Both the position numbers and the translations under genes were made by a program. This document shows positions 1-7,976 of a stretch of DNA of 64,000 nt, one piece after another (the first letter of the stretch is position 1; each line of letters begins with the position of its first letter). This DNA comes from Paenibacillus sp. BSR1-1 (GTDB lineage Bacteria > Bacillota > Bacilli > Bacillales > Cytobacillaceae): positions 1 through 64,000 of the forward strand of contig NZ_JAQMWQ010000002.1 in the NCBI RefSeq assembly GCF_030403775.1, given 5' to 3'. A model generated the notes under the pieces. The model had not been told where the DNA came from. It did not search any database and saw only the letters and a list, made by a program, of their open reading frames with translations.

Positions 1-336
1 TGGAGGAGTAGCGAACAGACCCAAATCCCTCATCCGATTGGCCACCGTCTTTTGGGAAACCTTTATGTTATCCCGATTTACTAGCCTTTCATGGATTCTA
101 GGGCTGCCAAATGCCGAAAGGTTATCATAAAAGTGAAACTTAATTCGCTCATCCAATTGATGGTTCCACTTTTCCCTTTCTGTCGATTCCTGGCTCTGGC
201 GCTTTTCCCATACGTAAAAACCGGAGGTTGACACACCTAATACTTGGCACATCTTCACAATGGTATGTTCATTCTTGTGCGCTTGAATGAAGGCAAACCT
301 TACTTCTTTTCCTGCGTGAAGATATGCATGGCCTTT
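1..336 (-). CDS. IS3-family transposase OrfB, N-terminal part (partial)
   Basis: The minus-strand frame entered by -1 frameshifting reads FAFIQAHKNEHTIVKMCQVL, then GVSTSGFYVW, then a segment ending RIHERLVNRDNIKVSQKTVANRMRDLGL. This is the HTH_21-like N-terminus of IS3-family OrfB. The DDE integrase core lies beyond base 1 and cannot be checked. Whether the copy is active is unknown. Confidence 0.82.
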
Positions 337-608
337 TTTAGGATGGCATTTTCCTCTTCTATCTCGAGCCTTTTTAATCTTTCTGCTTCAAACAGTTCCT
401 TGTATTCAGAAGCTGTGAGTAGTTGATCCTGTTTAGCTTTCTCTGCATCCTGCTGCTTCTTACGATAGCTGCTAACCCACTTATGCAGCGTATCATAGGG
501 AATCTTAAGCTCATTACAGACATCAACTTGTTTCCGGCCGTCGAGAACGATCAATTTAGAAACATACTCTTTAAACTCAGTAGGGTAATTTTTATGTTTT
601 TTCGCCAT
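300..608 (-). CDS. IS3-family transposase OrfA (helix-turn-helix)
   Basis: This 102-residue protein is the DNA-binding half of an IS3-type transposase. Residues about 5-50 form a helix-turn-helix of the IS3/IS911 type (YPTEFKEYVSKLIV, then KQVDVCNELKIPYDTLHKWV). A Lys/Glu-rich leucine-zipper coiled coil follows and ends in EEENAILKKAM. The ATG at 608 is preferred because AAGGA lies 10 nt upstream; a GTG at 617 sits almost on that site. Near the end is the A_AAA_AAG heptamer that lets ribosomes shift into OrfB. Confidence 0.88.
   Translation of the reverse strand: MAKKHKNYPTEFKEYVSKLIVLDGRKQVDVCNELKIPYDTLHKWVSSYRKKQQDAEKAKQDQLLTASEYKELFEAERLKRLEIEEENAILKKAMHIFTQEKK
333..339 (-). promoter_or_regulatory. 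Programmed -1 frameshift site A_AAA_AAG
   Basis: Read on the minus strand, OrfA codons CTA AAA AAG contain the heptamer A_AAA_AAG, the standard IS3-family slippery sequence. A -1 shift here moves translation into an open frame reading KKGHAYLHAGKEVRFAFIQ, which joins OrfB without a stop. Without the shift OrfA ends 13 codons later. Confidence 0.8.
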
Positions 609-798
609 GTTAAACACGTCCTTAATATTGTTGATTATGATTTAAACATGACGCCACTACCCGTGTCCACTTTTTATACTAGCATCATTCTGACTAGTTT
701 ATCGGCGAATCTAACGAATTTATCAGCGAATTGCTTTTTATAAAAGGAAATTCAGTAATTACAGCGAATTTAAATATGTCAGAAGGGGGACAAAAAGG

Positions 799-1359
799 AT
801 GAAACCTATTTTAAATGACTTTCCAGATGAGTTTTATTCAGAGAGACTGCTGATCCGCAAACCAATGCCTGGCGACGGGCAAGCCGTTTACGAAGCTATG
901 CAGGCTTCAATAGAAGAACTGAAGCCATGGATGCCATGGGCCCATCGGAAGCAGAATGAGCTAGATGTAGAAGCAAACATGCGAGATGCACACGCCAAGT
1001 TTTTAACTCGGGAAGATTTAAGGCTGCATCTTTATGATAAAGAGACTGGCCAATTCATTGGATCTTCTGGTTTACATAGAATTAACTGGGATGTGCCAAA
1101 ATTTGAGATTGGTTACTGGATAGACTCGCGTTATAGTGGGAGAGGATACATTACGGAAGCGGTAGAAGCAATTACAAATTTTGCATTTACTGAATTGAAA
1201 GCAAGAAGAGTTGAGATTCGCTGTGATTCAAAAAATGTAAGAAGTAAAGCCATCCCTGAACGACTCGGCTTCAATTTAGAAGGTATTTTAATAAATGATG
1301 CTTTTTCAGCAGAAGGTAATGAATTAAGAGACACTTGCATATTTGCAAAGACCCTATAA
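799..1359 (+). CDS. GNAT N-acetyltransferase, RimJ/RimL-like
   Basis: This 186-residue protein is a single GNAT domain that transfers acetyl from acetyl-CoA to an amine. The N-terminus FYSERLLIRKPMPGDGQAVY matches the RimJ/RimL/YdaF group, which modifies ribosomal-protein N-termini or small molecules. The acetyl-CoA pyrophosphate loop is visible as RYSGRGYITEAV (about residues 112-123), and SKAIPERLGF is the conserved C-terminal helix region. A GGGGG-containing Shine-Dalgarno lies just upstream. The substrate cannot be told from sequence. The gene stands alone and converges on the YdcF-like gene across a shared terminator. Confidence 0.85.
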   Translation: MKPILNDFPDEFYSERLLIRKPMPGDGQAVYEAMQASIEELKPWMPWAHRKQNELDVEANMRDAHAKFLTREDLRLHLYDKETGQFIGSSGLHRINWDVPKFEIGYWIDSRYSGRGYITEAVEAITNFAFTELKARRVEIRCDSKNVRSKAIPERLGFNLEGILINDAFSAEGNELRDTCIFAKTL

Positions 1360-1372
1360 CCAATTAAAAATA

Positions 1373-1392
1373 GAGTACCAAAATTGGTACTC
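1373..1392. terminator. Bidirectional terminator between convergent genes
   Basis: A perfect 8-bp stem (GAGTACCA / TGGTACTC) with an AAAT loop lies between the acetyltransferase stop and the stop of the opposite gene, with T-rich sequence on one side and A-rich on the other. Confidence 0.7.
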
Positions 1393-1986
1393 TTATATAC
1401 TATCTAGAATATATTTCTTTAAATAAAACTTCGTAATCGCTAGATATTCACGAGTATAGGATTTCGGTACAGCTATCAAAGGAGTCTTCGCAGGTATGCC
1501 CTTCACTTCTAAATCATTGTCACGTGCAATTGAAATGGCCCGATATAAATGAAAATTATTTGTAACGATGATGCCAGCCTTAGCTTCCTTTGGAATCAGT
1601 TTTTTTGAGAAACGAATATTTTCATATGTGTCAGTTGATTGATCTTCTAGGATAATCCGATTCTCGCTAATTCCTTTTTTAATTAGTTCTCTCTTGATGG
1701 ATTCTGCTTCGGATATATCTTCCCCAGGTCCTTTCCCCCCAGAGGCAATGACGATTGTATTTTCATTTTCCGTTAAATATATCGCTGCTGATTCTATTCT
1801 GCTTGCAAAGGCTAGTGAAGGGACGGTTCCTTTCACCCGTGCCCCCAAGACAATCAAATAATCTGCATTCTTGGGTGCTTCCACATCACTATATTGACCA
1901 ATCTTAACTTGTAAAAAGACGAAATAGATCAGCCCTAGAGCCATACATAACCCCAGCAACTGAATTCCTTTTTTCTTATTCTTCAT
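1393..1986 (-). CDS. YdcF/SanA-like DUF218 membrane-anchored protein
   Basis: This 197-residue protein has one N-terminal membrane helix (about residues 8-26), so the rest probably lies outside the membrane. The body is a DUF218 domain: DYLIVLGARVKG, then IVIASGGKGPGEDISEAES, then ILEDQSTDTYENIRFSKK and IIVTNNFHLYRA. This is the ElyC/SanA/YdcF family, linked in other bacteria to envelope integrity, but no reaction is firmly established. It stands alone. Confidence 0.82.
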   Translation of the reverse strand: MKNKKKGIQLLGLCMALGLIYFVFLQVKIGQYSDVEAPKNADYLIVLGARVKGTVPSLAFASRIESAAIYLTENENTIVIASGGKGPGEDISEAESIKRELIKKGISENRIILEDQSTDTYENIRFSKKLIPKEAKAGIIVTNNFHLYRAISIARDNDLEVKGIPAKTPLIAVPKSYTREYLAITKFYLKKYILDSI

Positions 1987-2158
1987 GATTACAAATCCAT
2001 TTCCGTAAAATTTTTAAATATCAATCTATCAATATTATACAAAATAATAAAGTAGTATTGGTTGAAATTACTAACATATTTTTCAAATAGAGTATAATAA
2101 TAGAAGAATCTTTTATCAAAAGATAGGACTTCAACGGTACATTTTAGGAGGGAATGAA

Positions 2159-2824
2159 ATGTCAACAATTAGTTTACTTAAGAAAAAAGCAGGTATCGTT
2201 TTAGAAAAGAAGAAGCTGACAAAAGTTGTGGCTCGAGTTGGTTTAGTGTTAGATATTTCTGGGTCAATGAGAGGATTATACAAAAATGGCACTGTTCAGA
2301 AGGTGGTTGAGCGGATTTTGGCAGTTGCCAGCCAATTCGATGATGATGGCACACTGGATGTTTGGGTGTATGACAATGAATTTTCTCGTTTAAAATCAGT
2401 CACTGAGAGTGATTTTGTCAATTATGTTGAAGACTATATTTTAAATAACGATATGATTCATAAATTTGGGAGAAATGATGAGCCTCCTGTAATGGAGGAC
2501 GTTATTGAGAAATACATCATTGAATCTTCATCAAAAGAACCAGCATTTATCGTTTTTATTAACGATGGCGGCTGCAAAAGAACGATAAAAAAACCAGTGG
2601 TCGAATCTTCAAATAAGCCCATCTTTTGGCAATTTGTTGGCATCGGAGATTCCAATTTTGAGGTACTAGAAAAATTAGACTCGATGGAAGGACGCTTTGT
2701 CGATAATGCGAACTTTTTCCATATTAAAGATATCGAAAGAACAACGGATGAAGAATTGTATAATCAGCTTCTAAACGAATTTCCTTTCTGGTTAGAAGAG
2801 GCAAAAACTAAAGGGATTTTATAA
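2159..2824 (+). CDS. VWA-domain protein, TerF/TerY-like
   Basis: The 221-residue protein is almost entirely a von Willebrand factor A domain. The MIDAS metal-binding motif is visible as LDISGSMRG (about residues 32-40), with later elements VWVYDNEF and FIVFINDGG. The sequence resembles the VWA proteins of tellurite/toxic-metal resistance (TerF/TerY) clusters, but no ter gene adjoins it; the TerC-family gene at 42.5 kb is far away. There is no signal peptide, so it is probably cytoplasmic. A strong GGAGGG lies 7 nt upstream of the ATG. Its partner and role are unknown. Confidence 0.75.
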   Translation: MSTISLLKKKAGIVLEKKKLTKVVARVGLVLDISGSMRGLYKNGTVQKVVERILAVASQFDDDGTLDVWVYDNEFSRLKSVTESDFVNYVEDYILNNDMIHKFGRNDEPPVMEDVIEKYIIESSSKEPAFIVFINDGGCKRTIKKPVVESSNKPIFWQFVGIGDSNFEVLEKLDSMEGRFVDNANFFHIKDIERTTDEELYNQLLNEFPFWLEEAKTKGIL

Positions 2825-2842
2825 CTTAACGATTAATTTTTT

Positions 2843-2880
2843 GAGGACAGAGTTAAATTTATAAACATGGTTCTGTCCTC
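2843..2880. terminator. Possible terminator hairpin after the VWA gene
   Basis: A 9-bp perfect inverted repeat (GAGGACAGA / TCTGTCCTC, 20-nt loop) lies between convergent genes. Neither side has a clean T-run, so terminator function is uncertain. Confidence 0.4.
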
Positions 2881-2905
2881 ATGGATGTCTTAAAATAGAG
2901 TCCTT

Positions 2906-3754
2906 TTATTCACATACCCACGAAAGTCCAAGTGTCCCAACCCCCGTATGTACTCCCGCAACCGTTATTAGCATTAAATTTTCTGTTTCAATCCCTGGGA
3001 ATGATTCGTTTACTAATTTTTCAAGCCCGATTGCCCTATCCAAGTCATTGGCATGGACGATGGCTACTTTTTGAACCTTTTTAGATTCGAGGTCTTCCTT
3101 TAATTTATTAACAAGCCACGCTTGTGATTTTTTATCGGTACGGACTTTATCTTTTATTTTTGCAGCTCCTTCTTCAATTGATAAGATTGGCTTGATATTA
3201 AAAAGAGACGCCAATAGTTTTTGGCTGCCTGACACACGTCCGCTTTTGTGGAGCTGATCTAAATTGGAAGGCACTAAAAATAATCGTGTGTCCTCACGAT
3301 AATAATTTAAAGCAGCAACCACATCATGAATATCCAGCCCCTGCTCCACCAGTTCGATTCCGCGTTTGATTAAAAAAGATAACGGATAAGACCCAGTTTG
3401 GGAATCAATCGCAAACAATTTAAAATCTTCCATGTCAGCTGCCATGACAGAGGATTGATAGGTACCAGTTAAAAGGCTCGAAGCGTGGATAGCAATTCCA
3501 AAGTCATAGTCTTCTTTTAATTGACGATAAAGTTCTACAAAGTCATTAATGGAAGGCTGAGAGGACTGAAACTTCCCGTCCTCGTTTTTCATTCGGTCGT
3601 AAAATTCCTGTTCCGAAATATCAATTGTTTCCTTATAAAATTCATCATTAATTACAACGTGCAAGGGAATCACATGTACATGGTGCTGTTGAATAAATTC
3701 TTTGCTTAGAGAAGAAGTGGTATCGGTGATCCAAGCAATTTTTGCTTTCTTCAT
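2906..3754 (-). CDS. DegV family fatty-acid-binding protein (FakB-like)
   Basis: This 282-residue protein is a full-length DegV protein. In Firmicutes these bind a fatty acid and present it to the kinase FakA for phosphorylation before membrane lipid synthesis. Signature segments are AWITDTTSSLS at the N-terminus, KFQSSQPSINDF, IDSQTGSYPLSF and HKSGRVSGSQKLLASLF, and the C-terminal AGVHTGVGTLGLSW. No fakA is nearby. It is transcribed alone, divergently from hmp. Confidence 0.88.
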   Translation of the reverse strand: MKKAKIAWITDTTSSLSKEFIQQHHVHVIPLHVVINDEFYKETIDISEQEFYDRMKNEDGKFQSSQPSINDFVELYRQLKEDYDFGIAIHASSLLTGTYQSSVMAADMEDFKLFAIDSQTGSYPLSFLIKRGIELVEQGLDIHDVVAALNYYREDTRLFLVPSNLDQLHKSGRVSGSQKLLASLFNIKPILSIEEGAAKIKDKVRTDKKSQAWLVNKLKEDLESKKVQKVAIVHANDLDRAIGLEKLVNESFPGIETENLMLITVAGVHTGVGTLGLSWVCE

Positions 3755-3860
3755 ATTTTCCTATCCTGCCTTTATAAAATCCTTTTTCTAACTAGGTTCA
3801 CAATACAAAAATAGCAAATTTATCACTAGTTATATTTGTCATATGAAAAAGTGAACAATT

Positions 3861-3876
3861 TGTGAAAATTTTCGCA
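3861..3876. promoter_or_regulatory. Second CRP/FNR-like site upstream of hmp (imperfect)
   Basis: TGTGA-AAATTT-TCGCA differs by one base in the right half from the CRP/FNR consensus TGTGA-N6-TCACA. It lies 39 bp upstream of the better site. Confidence 0.4.
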
Positions 3877-3899
3877 AAAATTAATGAATCATAGCAAAG

Positions 3900-3915
3900 T
3901 GTGATTTAAATCACT
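3900..3915. promoter_or_regulatory. CRP/FNR-type operator at the hmp promoter
   Basis: TGTGA-TTTAAA-TCACT matches the Bacillus Fnr-type box TGTGA-N6-TCACA at 9 of 10 positions. Its centre (3907.5) is about 41.5 bp upstream of the start predicted from the TATAAT at 3937-3942, the position of class II activation by CRP/FNR proteins. Rex is less likely because the inner GAA/TTC bases are missing. Confidence 0.6.
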
Positions 3916-3936
3916 TAATTGATGTCAATTTAGCAA

Positions 3937-3942
3937 TATAAT
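3937..3942 (+). promoter_or_regulatory. -10 element of the hmp promoter
   Basis: This is a perfect TATAAT. The expected -35 region, about 17 bp upstream, is CTTAAT, a poor match. That suits an activator-dependent promoter served by the adjacent CRP/FNR-type site. Confidence 0.6.
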
Positions 3943-3981
3943 CACTTTGGAAATAGGGAAAACAAGTAAGGAGTGTTAAAA

Positions 3982-5196
3982 ATGCTAAACCAAAAAACAA
4001 TTGATATCATCAAATCAACCGTACCCGTTTTAGAACAACATGGAGAAAAGATTACCACGCGCTTTTATCAGCTAATGTTTGGGAATCACCCAGAACTTTT
4101 AAATGTTTTTAATCATGTAAACCAAAAACAGGGCAGGCAGCAAAAAGCTCTTGCAGGAACGGTATATGCCGCTGCCATGTATATTGATAATCTTGAAGCC
4201 ATTATTCCTGTTGTAAAACAAATTGCCCATAAACATCGAAGCCTTGGGATTAAACCTGAACAATATCCCATTGTCGGAAAACATCTGCTGCTTGCAATTA
4301 AGGATGTTTTAGGCGATGCAGCAACAGATGAAATTATTGACGCTTGGGCTCAAGCTTATAATGTCATCGCAGATGCCTTTATTAGTATTGAAGCAGAAAT
4401 GTATGATGAAGCTGAAAGCCAAAAAGGCGGATGGGATGGCTTCCGAAATTTTGAAGTTGATAGGAAAGTGGTTGAAAGTGATGTCATTACGTCCTTTTAC
4501 CTTAAGCCTAAGGAACAAAAGGAAATCGCGGACTTTATTCCAGGTCAGTATATCAGCATCAAGCTAGAGATTGAGGGAGAGGAATATACCCATATTCGTC
4601 AATACAGTCTCTCTGATGCACCTGGTCAAGATTATTACCGTATCAGTGTTAAGCGTGAATCAGGAGTACAATGTCCTGATGGTATGGTCTCCAATTACCT
4701 TCATGCTCAAGTGAATGAAGGGGATATTTTGAAGGTAAGTGCTCCAGCGGGAGATTTTGTCCTTAATACAAAAAAATCAACACCATTAGTTCTATTAAGT
4801 GGCGGAGTTGGGGTAACACCAATGATGAGCATGTTAAAAACTGTTGTGGAAGTGCAGCCGGAACGAAAGGTTACCTTTGTCCACGCCGCTGCCAATGGAA
4901 ATGTCCATGCTCTAAGGCATGAAGTTGAGGAATTAGCTCAACTGGAAAATGTAACATCCTATTTCTTCTATGATTCACCAACAGAGGAAGACCGCAAGAA
5001 CAATCGTTTCGATGTTGAAGGCTATGTAACAAGTGAATGGCTGCAAGAAAAAGTCTCCATTGAAAATTCCGATTTTTATTTCTGCGGGCCTGTACCTTTT
5101 ATGAAAGCAATTAATCGCTTTTTGAAGGAACTAGGAGTGAATGAAGAAAGAATCCACTTTGAATTCTTTGGTCCTAAGGGCAATTTAGAAGATTAA
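3982..5196 (+). CDS. hmp: Flavohaemoglobin, nitric oxide dioxygenase
   Basis: This 404-residue protein oxidises NO to nitrate using O2 and NAD(P)H. It has an N-terminal globin domain (about 1-140, including MLNQKTIDIIKSTVPVLEQH and the haem-pocket segment IAHKHRSLGIKPEQYPIVGK), an FAD-binding ferredoxin-reductase domain (about 150-260, HIRQYSLSDAP) and an NAD domain (LLSGGVGVTPMMSML, then FYFCGPVPFM, ending HFEFFGP). ATG 3982 is chosen over GTG 3973 because AAGGAG lies 8 nt upstream. In B. subtilis hmp is controlled by ResDE and NsrR; here a CRP/FNR-type site sits at the promoter. Confidence 0.95.
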   Translation: MLNQKTIDIIKSTVPVLEQHGEKITTRFYQLMFGNHPELLNVFNHVNQKQGRQQKALAGTVYAAAMYIDNLEAIIPVVKQIAHKHRSLGIKPEQYPIVGKHLLLAIKDVLGDAATDEIIDAWAQAYNVIADAFISIEAEMYDEAESQKGGWDGFRNFEVDRKVVESDVITSFYLKPKEQKEIADFIPGQYISIKLEIEGEEYTHIRQYSLSDAPGQDYYRISVKRESGVQCPDGMVSNYLHAQVNEGDILKVSAPAGDFVLNTKKSTPLVLLSGGVGVTPMMSMLKTVVEVQPERKVTFVHAAANGNVHALRHEVEELAQLENVTSYFFYDSPTEEDRKNNRFDVEGYVTSEWLQEKVSIENSDFYFCGPVPFMKAINRFLKELGVNEERIHFEFFGPKGNLED

Positions 5197-5207
5197 TAGA
5201 GGAATTT

Positions 5208-5239
5208 GCCGGTTTCCAAATAGGAAGCCGGCATTTTTT
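5208..5239 (+). terminator. Rho-independent terminator of hmp
   Basis: A 10-bp stem (GCCGGTTTCC / GGAAGCCGGC, one G-U pair) is followed by a T6 run. Confidence 0.85.
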
Positions 5240-5330
5240 ATTAAATAAATAATGGTTATTACAAAAGATGGATAAAATATAGTTATGACAAAAAATGGTC
5301 TTAACTATTTTTTAGGGAGAGGTGAAGAAT

Positions 5331-5945
5331 ATGGAGTTTTTACTTTCCTTTATGAACGAATATGGATACCTCGTCCTATTTCTCTCATTGGCACTTGGGA
5401 TCATCGTACTGCCGATTCCAATGGAAGCCTTGATGGGTTATGCAGGTTTTCTTTCATTTCAAGGTCAGCTAAACTGGATTGGCTGTGTCATTGCAGCTAC
5501 ACTGGGCTGTGTGATTGGTATGATCGTCTCATACTATATTGGAGCAAAGCTTGGTATGCCCTTTTTTGAAAAATATGGTTCACAGTTGCGTTTTCGTCCG
5601 GAAAAGATTCATTCCACCTCAGTATGGTTTAATAAATATGGAAACAAGCTTTTAATTATTGTTTTTTTTATCCCGGTTTTAAGACATATTACGGGCTATT
5701 TCTTAGGAATCACCCGGCTGCCTTTAAAGGTATTTTCCATCTATTCTTTTTTAGGTTCTTTTCTATGGGTTTCCAGCTTTATTTTTTTAGGAAAAATGCT
5801 CGGTCCGAATTGGGAGCTCTTATTTCACGGGATCATTAAGAAATACATAATGGTAATTTGCATTATTCTCGGAATATTACTTTTAGGAGTTTTGCTATTT
5901 AAAAAATATAAAAAAGGAATCTTAAAACAAGAACAAACAAGGTAA
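5331..5945 (+). CDS. DedA family membrane protein
   Basis: This 204-residue polytopic protein of the DedA/VTT superfamily is thought to act in lipid (undecaprenyl phosphate or phospholipid) translocation and proton-driven membrane homeostasis. Seen are LPIPMEALMGYAGFLSFQG, GCVIGMIVSYYIGAKLG, and the conserved segment FFIPVLRHITGYFLGITRLP, which holds the Arg and Gly/Pro residues of the family. Start 5331 is preferred over GTG 5322 because GGGAGAGG is about 8 nt upstream. It is monocistronic, between two terminators. The transported substrate is not known. Confidence 0.88.
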   Translation: MEFLLSFMNEYGYLVLFLSLALGIIVLPIPMEALMGYAGFLSFQGQLNWIGCVIAATLGCVIGMIVSYYIGAKLGMPFFEKYGSQLRFRPEKIHSTSVWFNKYGNKLLIIVFFIPVLRHITGYFLGITRLPLKVFSIYSFLGSFLWVSSFIFLGKMLGPNWELLFHGIIKKYIMVICIILGILLLGVLLFKKYKKGILKQEQTR

Positions 5946-5954
5946 AAAGAAAGT

Positions 5955-5985
5955 AGGAATCCATATGCGGATTCCTTTTATTTTT
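5955..5985 (+). terminator. Terminator of the DedA gene
   Basis: An 8-bp stem AGGAATCC / GGATTCCT with an ATATGC loop is followed by TTTATTTTTA. Confidence 0.8.
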
Positions 5986-6017
5986 ACTTTGAAATAGGTC
6001 ATTTTTATTATTTAAGA

Positions 6018-6150
6018 CTGTTGATTGGAGCTGAAGGCGTGAAGACTCCTGCGGGAGAACGGGGCATGTGAGACCCCACAGGCGCTAAAGCGCCGAGGAG
6101 GCTCACCGGACCGCCGCGGAAAGCGAAGCGCCTGGAGTGCAAATCAACAG
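6018..6150. repeat. GC-rich Bacillaceae-type dispersed palindromic repeat (133 bp)
   Basis: The element is bounded by a perfect 9-bp inverted repeat (CTGTTGATT / AATCAACAG) and is much more GC-rich than its surroundings. It contains GACTCCTGCGGGA, an internal hairpin GGCGCT-AA-AGCGCC, GAGGAGGCTCACCGG and GCGGAAAGCGAAGCGCCTGGA. I recognise this from memory as a repeat scattered through Bacillus-related genomes; its function is unknown. It fills most of the gap between the DedA and SGNH genes. Confidence 0.75.
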
Positions 6151-6260
6151 CCCAGTCAAACAATGAAATGTTAATAAATAATGAACATTACATATATGAA
6201 AGTCCTGAAAGTTTGATTCATTCTTCATCTGTGATTAAATAAGAGAAAAGGCCAGAAAGG

Positions 6261-7046
6261 ATGAGTTTTTTGAATAAAAATGTCATACGATCCATTACTG
6301 TCATATCAGTCCTATTTTGCCTCCTCTGGCTGATCGGTCTTGGCTTTGCAGTGGGTGAGTATTATGCAGGAAAACCAGAAAAAGTACCGGAAACAAACAC
6401 GGTATCTAAAAAAGTGGAAAACAAAAAAGGATTAACCATCCTGGCTCTAGGCGATTCACTCACACGTGGAACGGGGGATGAGACTGGTAAAGGATACGTC
6501 GGCGTTTTAATGGATGAAATTAAGGAAAAAACAAAGCGTCCTGTTCAGCTAACAAATCTCGGCATCAATGGACAAAGATCGGACCAGCTTAGAAAGCAAA
6601 TCAGAGAAAAGGAAGTACAAAGACAAATCCAAAAAGCTGACATGGTGCTCGTAACAATTGGCGGAAACGATTTATTTAGAGGCGGACAAGGATTAGTTGA
6701 CTTCCAAGCAGGAAACATTGCTGCTATAGAGAAGAAATATCTTGATAATTTGAAGTTTATTTTCGAACAAATCCGTAAAAGCAATAGCAAGGCAAACGTT
6801 TTTTTTATTGGATTATACAATCCCTTTATTGAATTGAATCAAGGAAAAGAAATGTCAAAGGTCGTTCGTCACTGGAATTACGACAGTGCAGAAGTAAGTG
6901 CAGCTTTTCCTAAAATCGTATTTGTTCCTACATTTGATTTATTTGAACTGAAAGTTAATGATTATCTTTATTCGGACAAGTTTCATCCAAATTCGAAAGG
7001 GTATCGTTTAATTGCCGAAAGAGTGGCTTCATTACTCACCTGGTAA
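6261..7046 (+). CDS. SGNH/GDSL-family lipase/esterase, membrane-anchored
   Basis: This 261-residue protein has an N-terminal hydrophobic helix (about residues 12-32, signal anchor) and an SGNH hydrolase domain. The four family blocks are visible: ILALGDSLTRGTGD (nucleophile Ser), LGINGQRSDQL (Gly), VTIGGNDLFRG (Asn) and YSDKFHPNSKGYRLIAERV (Asp-x-x-His). It probably hydrolyses ester bonds of lipid or cell-surface substrates outside the membrane. It resembles YpmR/LipC-type proteins of Bacillus. It lies 15 nt ahead of an ABC exporter and may share its transcript. Confidence 0.85.
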   Translation: MSFLNKNVIRSITVISVLFCLLWLIGLGFAVGEYYAGKPEKVPETNTVSKKVENKKGLTILALGDSLTRGTGDETGKGYVGVLMDEIKEKTKRPVQLTNLGINGQRSDQLRKQIREKEVQRQIQKADMVLVTIGGNDLFRGGQGLVDFQAGNIAAIEKKYLDNLKFIFEQIRKSNSKANVFFIGLYNPFIELNQGKEMSKVVRHWNYDSAEVSAAFPKIVFVPTFDLFELKVNDYLYSDKFHPNSKGYRLIAERVASLLTW

Positions 7047-7061
7047 GGAGAGGGAAATAGT

Positions 7062-7976
7062 ATGGAGAAAAAAATCACGTTATCAGTAAAGAATTTAAAA
7101 AAAGTAATCGGAAGGAGAGAGATAATTAAGAACTTGACTTTTGATTTGCGTGAAGGGGAGGTATTCGGTTTCCTTGGGCCAAACGGGGCCGGCAAAACAA
7201 CCACCATTCGTATGCTTGTAGGCTTGATCAAACCGACCTCTGGCAGTATTCAAATTTGTGGAAACAATATTGAAGACCATTTTCAAGAAGCGATGACCAG
7301 CCTTGGCTGTATTGTTGAAAATCCGGAATTGTATCCATACTTATCAGGGTATAATAATTTGCTCCATTTTGCCCGCATGCTTGATGATGTTGGCGATGAG
7401 CGAATAAGAGAAGTTACTGAACTTGTTGGATTGACGGAAAGGATTCATGATAAGGTGAAAACCTATTCCTTAGGGATGAGACAGAGATTAGGAATTGCTC
7501 AGGCACTCCTGGGAAAGCCTAAAGTGTTAATTTTAGATGAACCAACAAATGGGCTGGATCCGGCAGGAATTCGAGAGATGCGGCAGTTTATCCGTTTTTT
7601 GGCAGAAGAAGAAGGATTAAGTGTCCTCGTTTCCAGCCATTTATTGAGTGAAATCCAACTTTTATGTGACCGGGTGGCGATTATTTCTAAAGGAGTCATT
7701 ATCCGTGTTGATACGGTACAACAGCTTCTGGAGAATCGAGAAAGAGTGGTTTGGCATATAGATCCTTTTGAAAAAGGAAAACAAGTATTAAGCTCCTTAA
7801 CATCCATTGAGGAAAAAGACGATCGAACCATTTTAACTGATTTCGATGAAAAGAAGACACCGGAATGGAATAAACGACTCGTGGAAGCAGGAGTGTCTGT
7901 CATTGAAATCAATCGAAAAATGCCTGTACTCGAAGACTTATTCCTCGAATTAACCGGGGGTGATACGATTGAATAA
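7062..7976 (+). CDS. ABC-2 type exporter ATP-binding protein, BcrA-like
   Basis: This 304-residue ATPase has a Walker A GPNGAGKT (about residues 39-46), signature YSLGMRQRLGIAQAL, Walker B VLILDEPTNGLDPAG and switch His in VSSHLLSEI. A roughly 85-residue C-terminal extension is typical of BcrA/NatA-type subunits of bacitracin- or peptide-export systems. The preceding gene ends 15 nt upstream and GGAGAGGG is the ribosome site. The downstream permease overlaps its end, so the two form one transporter. The substrate is unknown. Confidence 0.88.
   Translation: MEKKITLSVKNLKKVIGRREIIKNLTFDLREGEVFGFLGPNGAGKTTTIRMLVGLIKPTSGSIQICGNNIEDHFQEAMTSLGCIVENPELYPYLSGYNNLLHFARMLDDVGDERIREVTELVGLTERIHDKVKTYSLGMRQRLGIAQALLGKPKVLILDEPTNGLDPAGIREMRQFIRFLAEEEGLSVLVSSHLLSEIQLLCDRVAIISKGVIIRVDTVQQLLENRERVVWHIDPFEKGKQVLSSLTSIEEKDDRTILTDFDEKKTPEWNKRLVEAGVSVIEINRKMPVLEDLFLELTGGDTIE

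Larger units (their letters stand above)
1..690 (-). mobile_element. IS3-family insertion sequence, 3' part outside window
   Basis: OrfA and the start of OrfB lie on the minus strand in the overlapping, -1 offset arrangement of IS3-family elements (IS150-like). The transposase continues past base 1, so the element is cut by the window, not shown to be truncated in the genome. The outer boundary upstream of OrfA was not fixed. It probably lies around 665-695, where the sequence changes character before the acetyltransferase leader. I could not see the other terminal repeat or a target duplication. Confidence 0.8.

Noticed and set aside
2159..2824. VWA gene as part of a tellurite-resistance (ter) cluster
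   Set aside because: No terD-type gene is nearby; the TerC-family gene at 42.5 kb is explained by its Mn2+ riboswitch.
5285..5569. 94-residue plus-strand open frame
   Set aside because: Out-of-frame overlap with the DedA gene.
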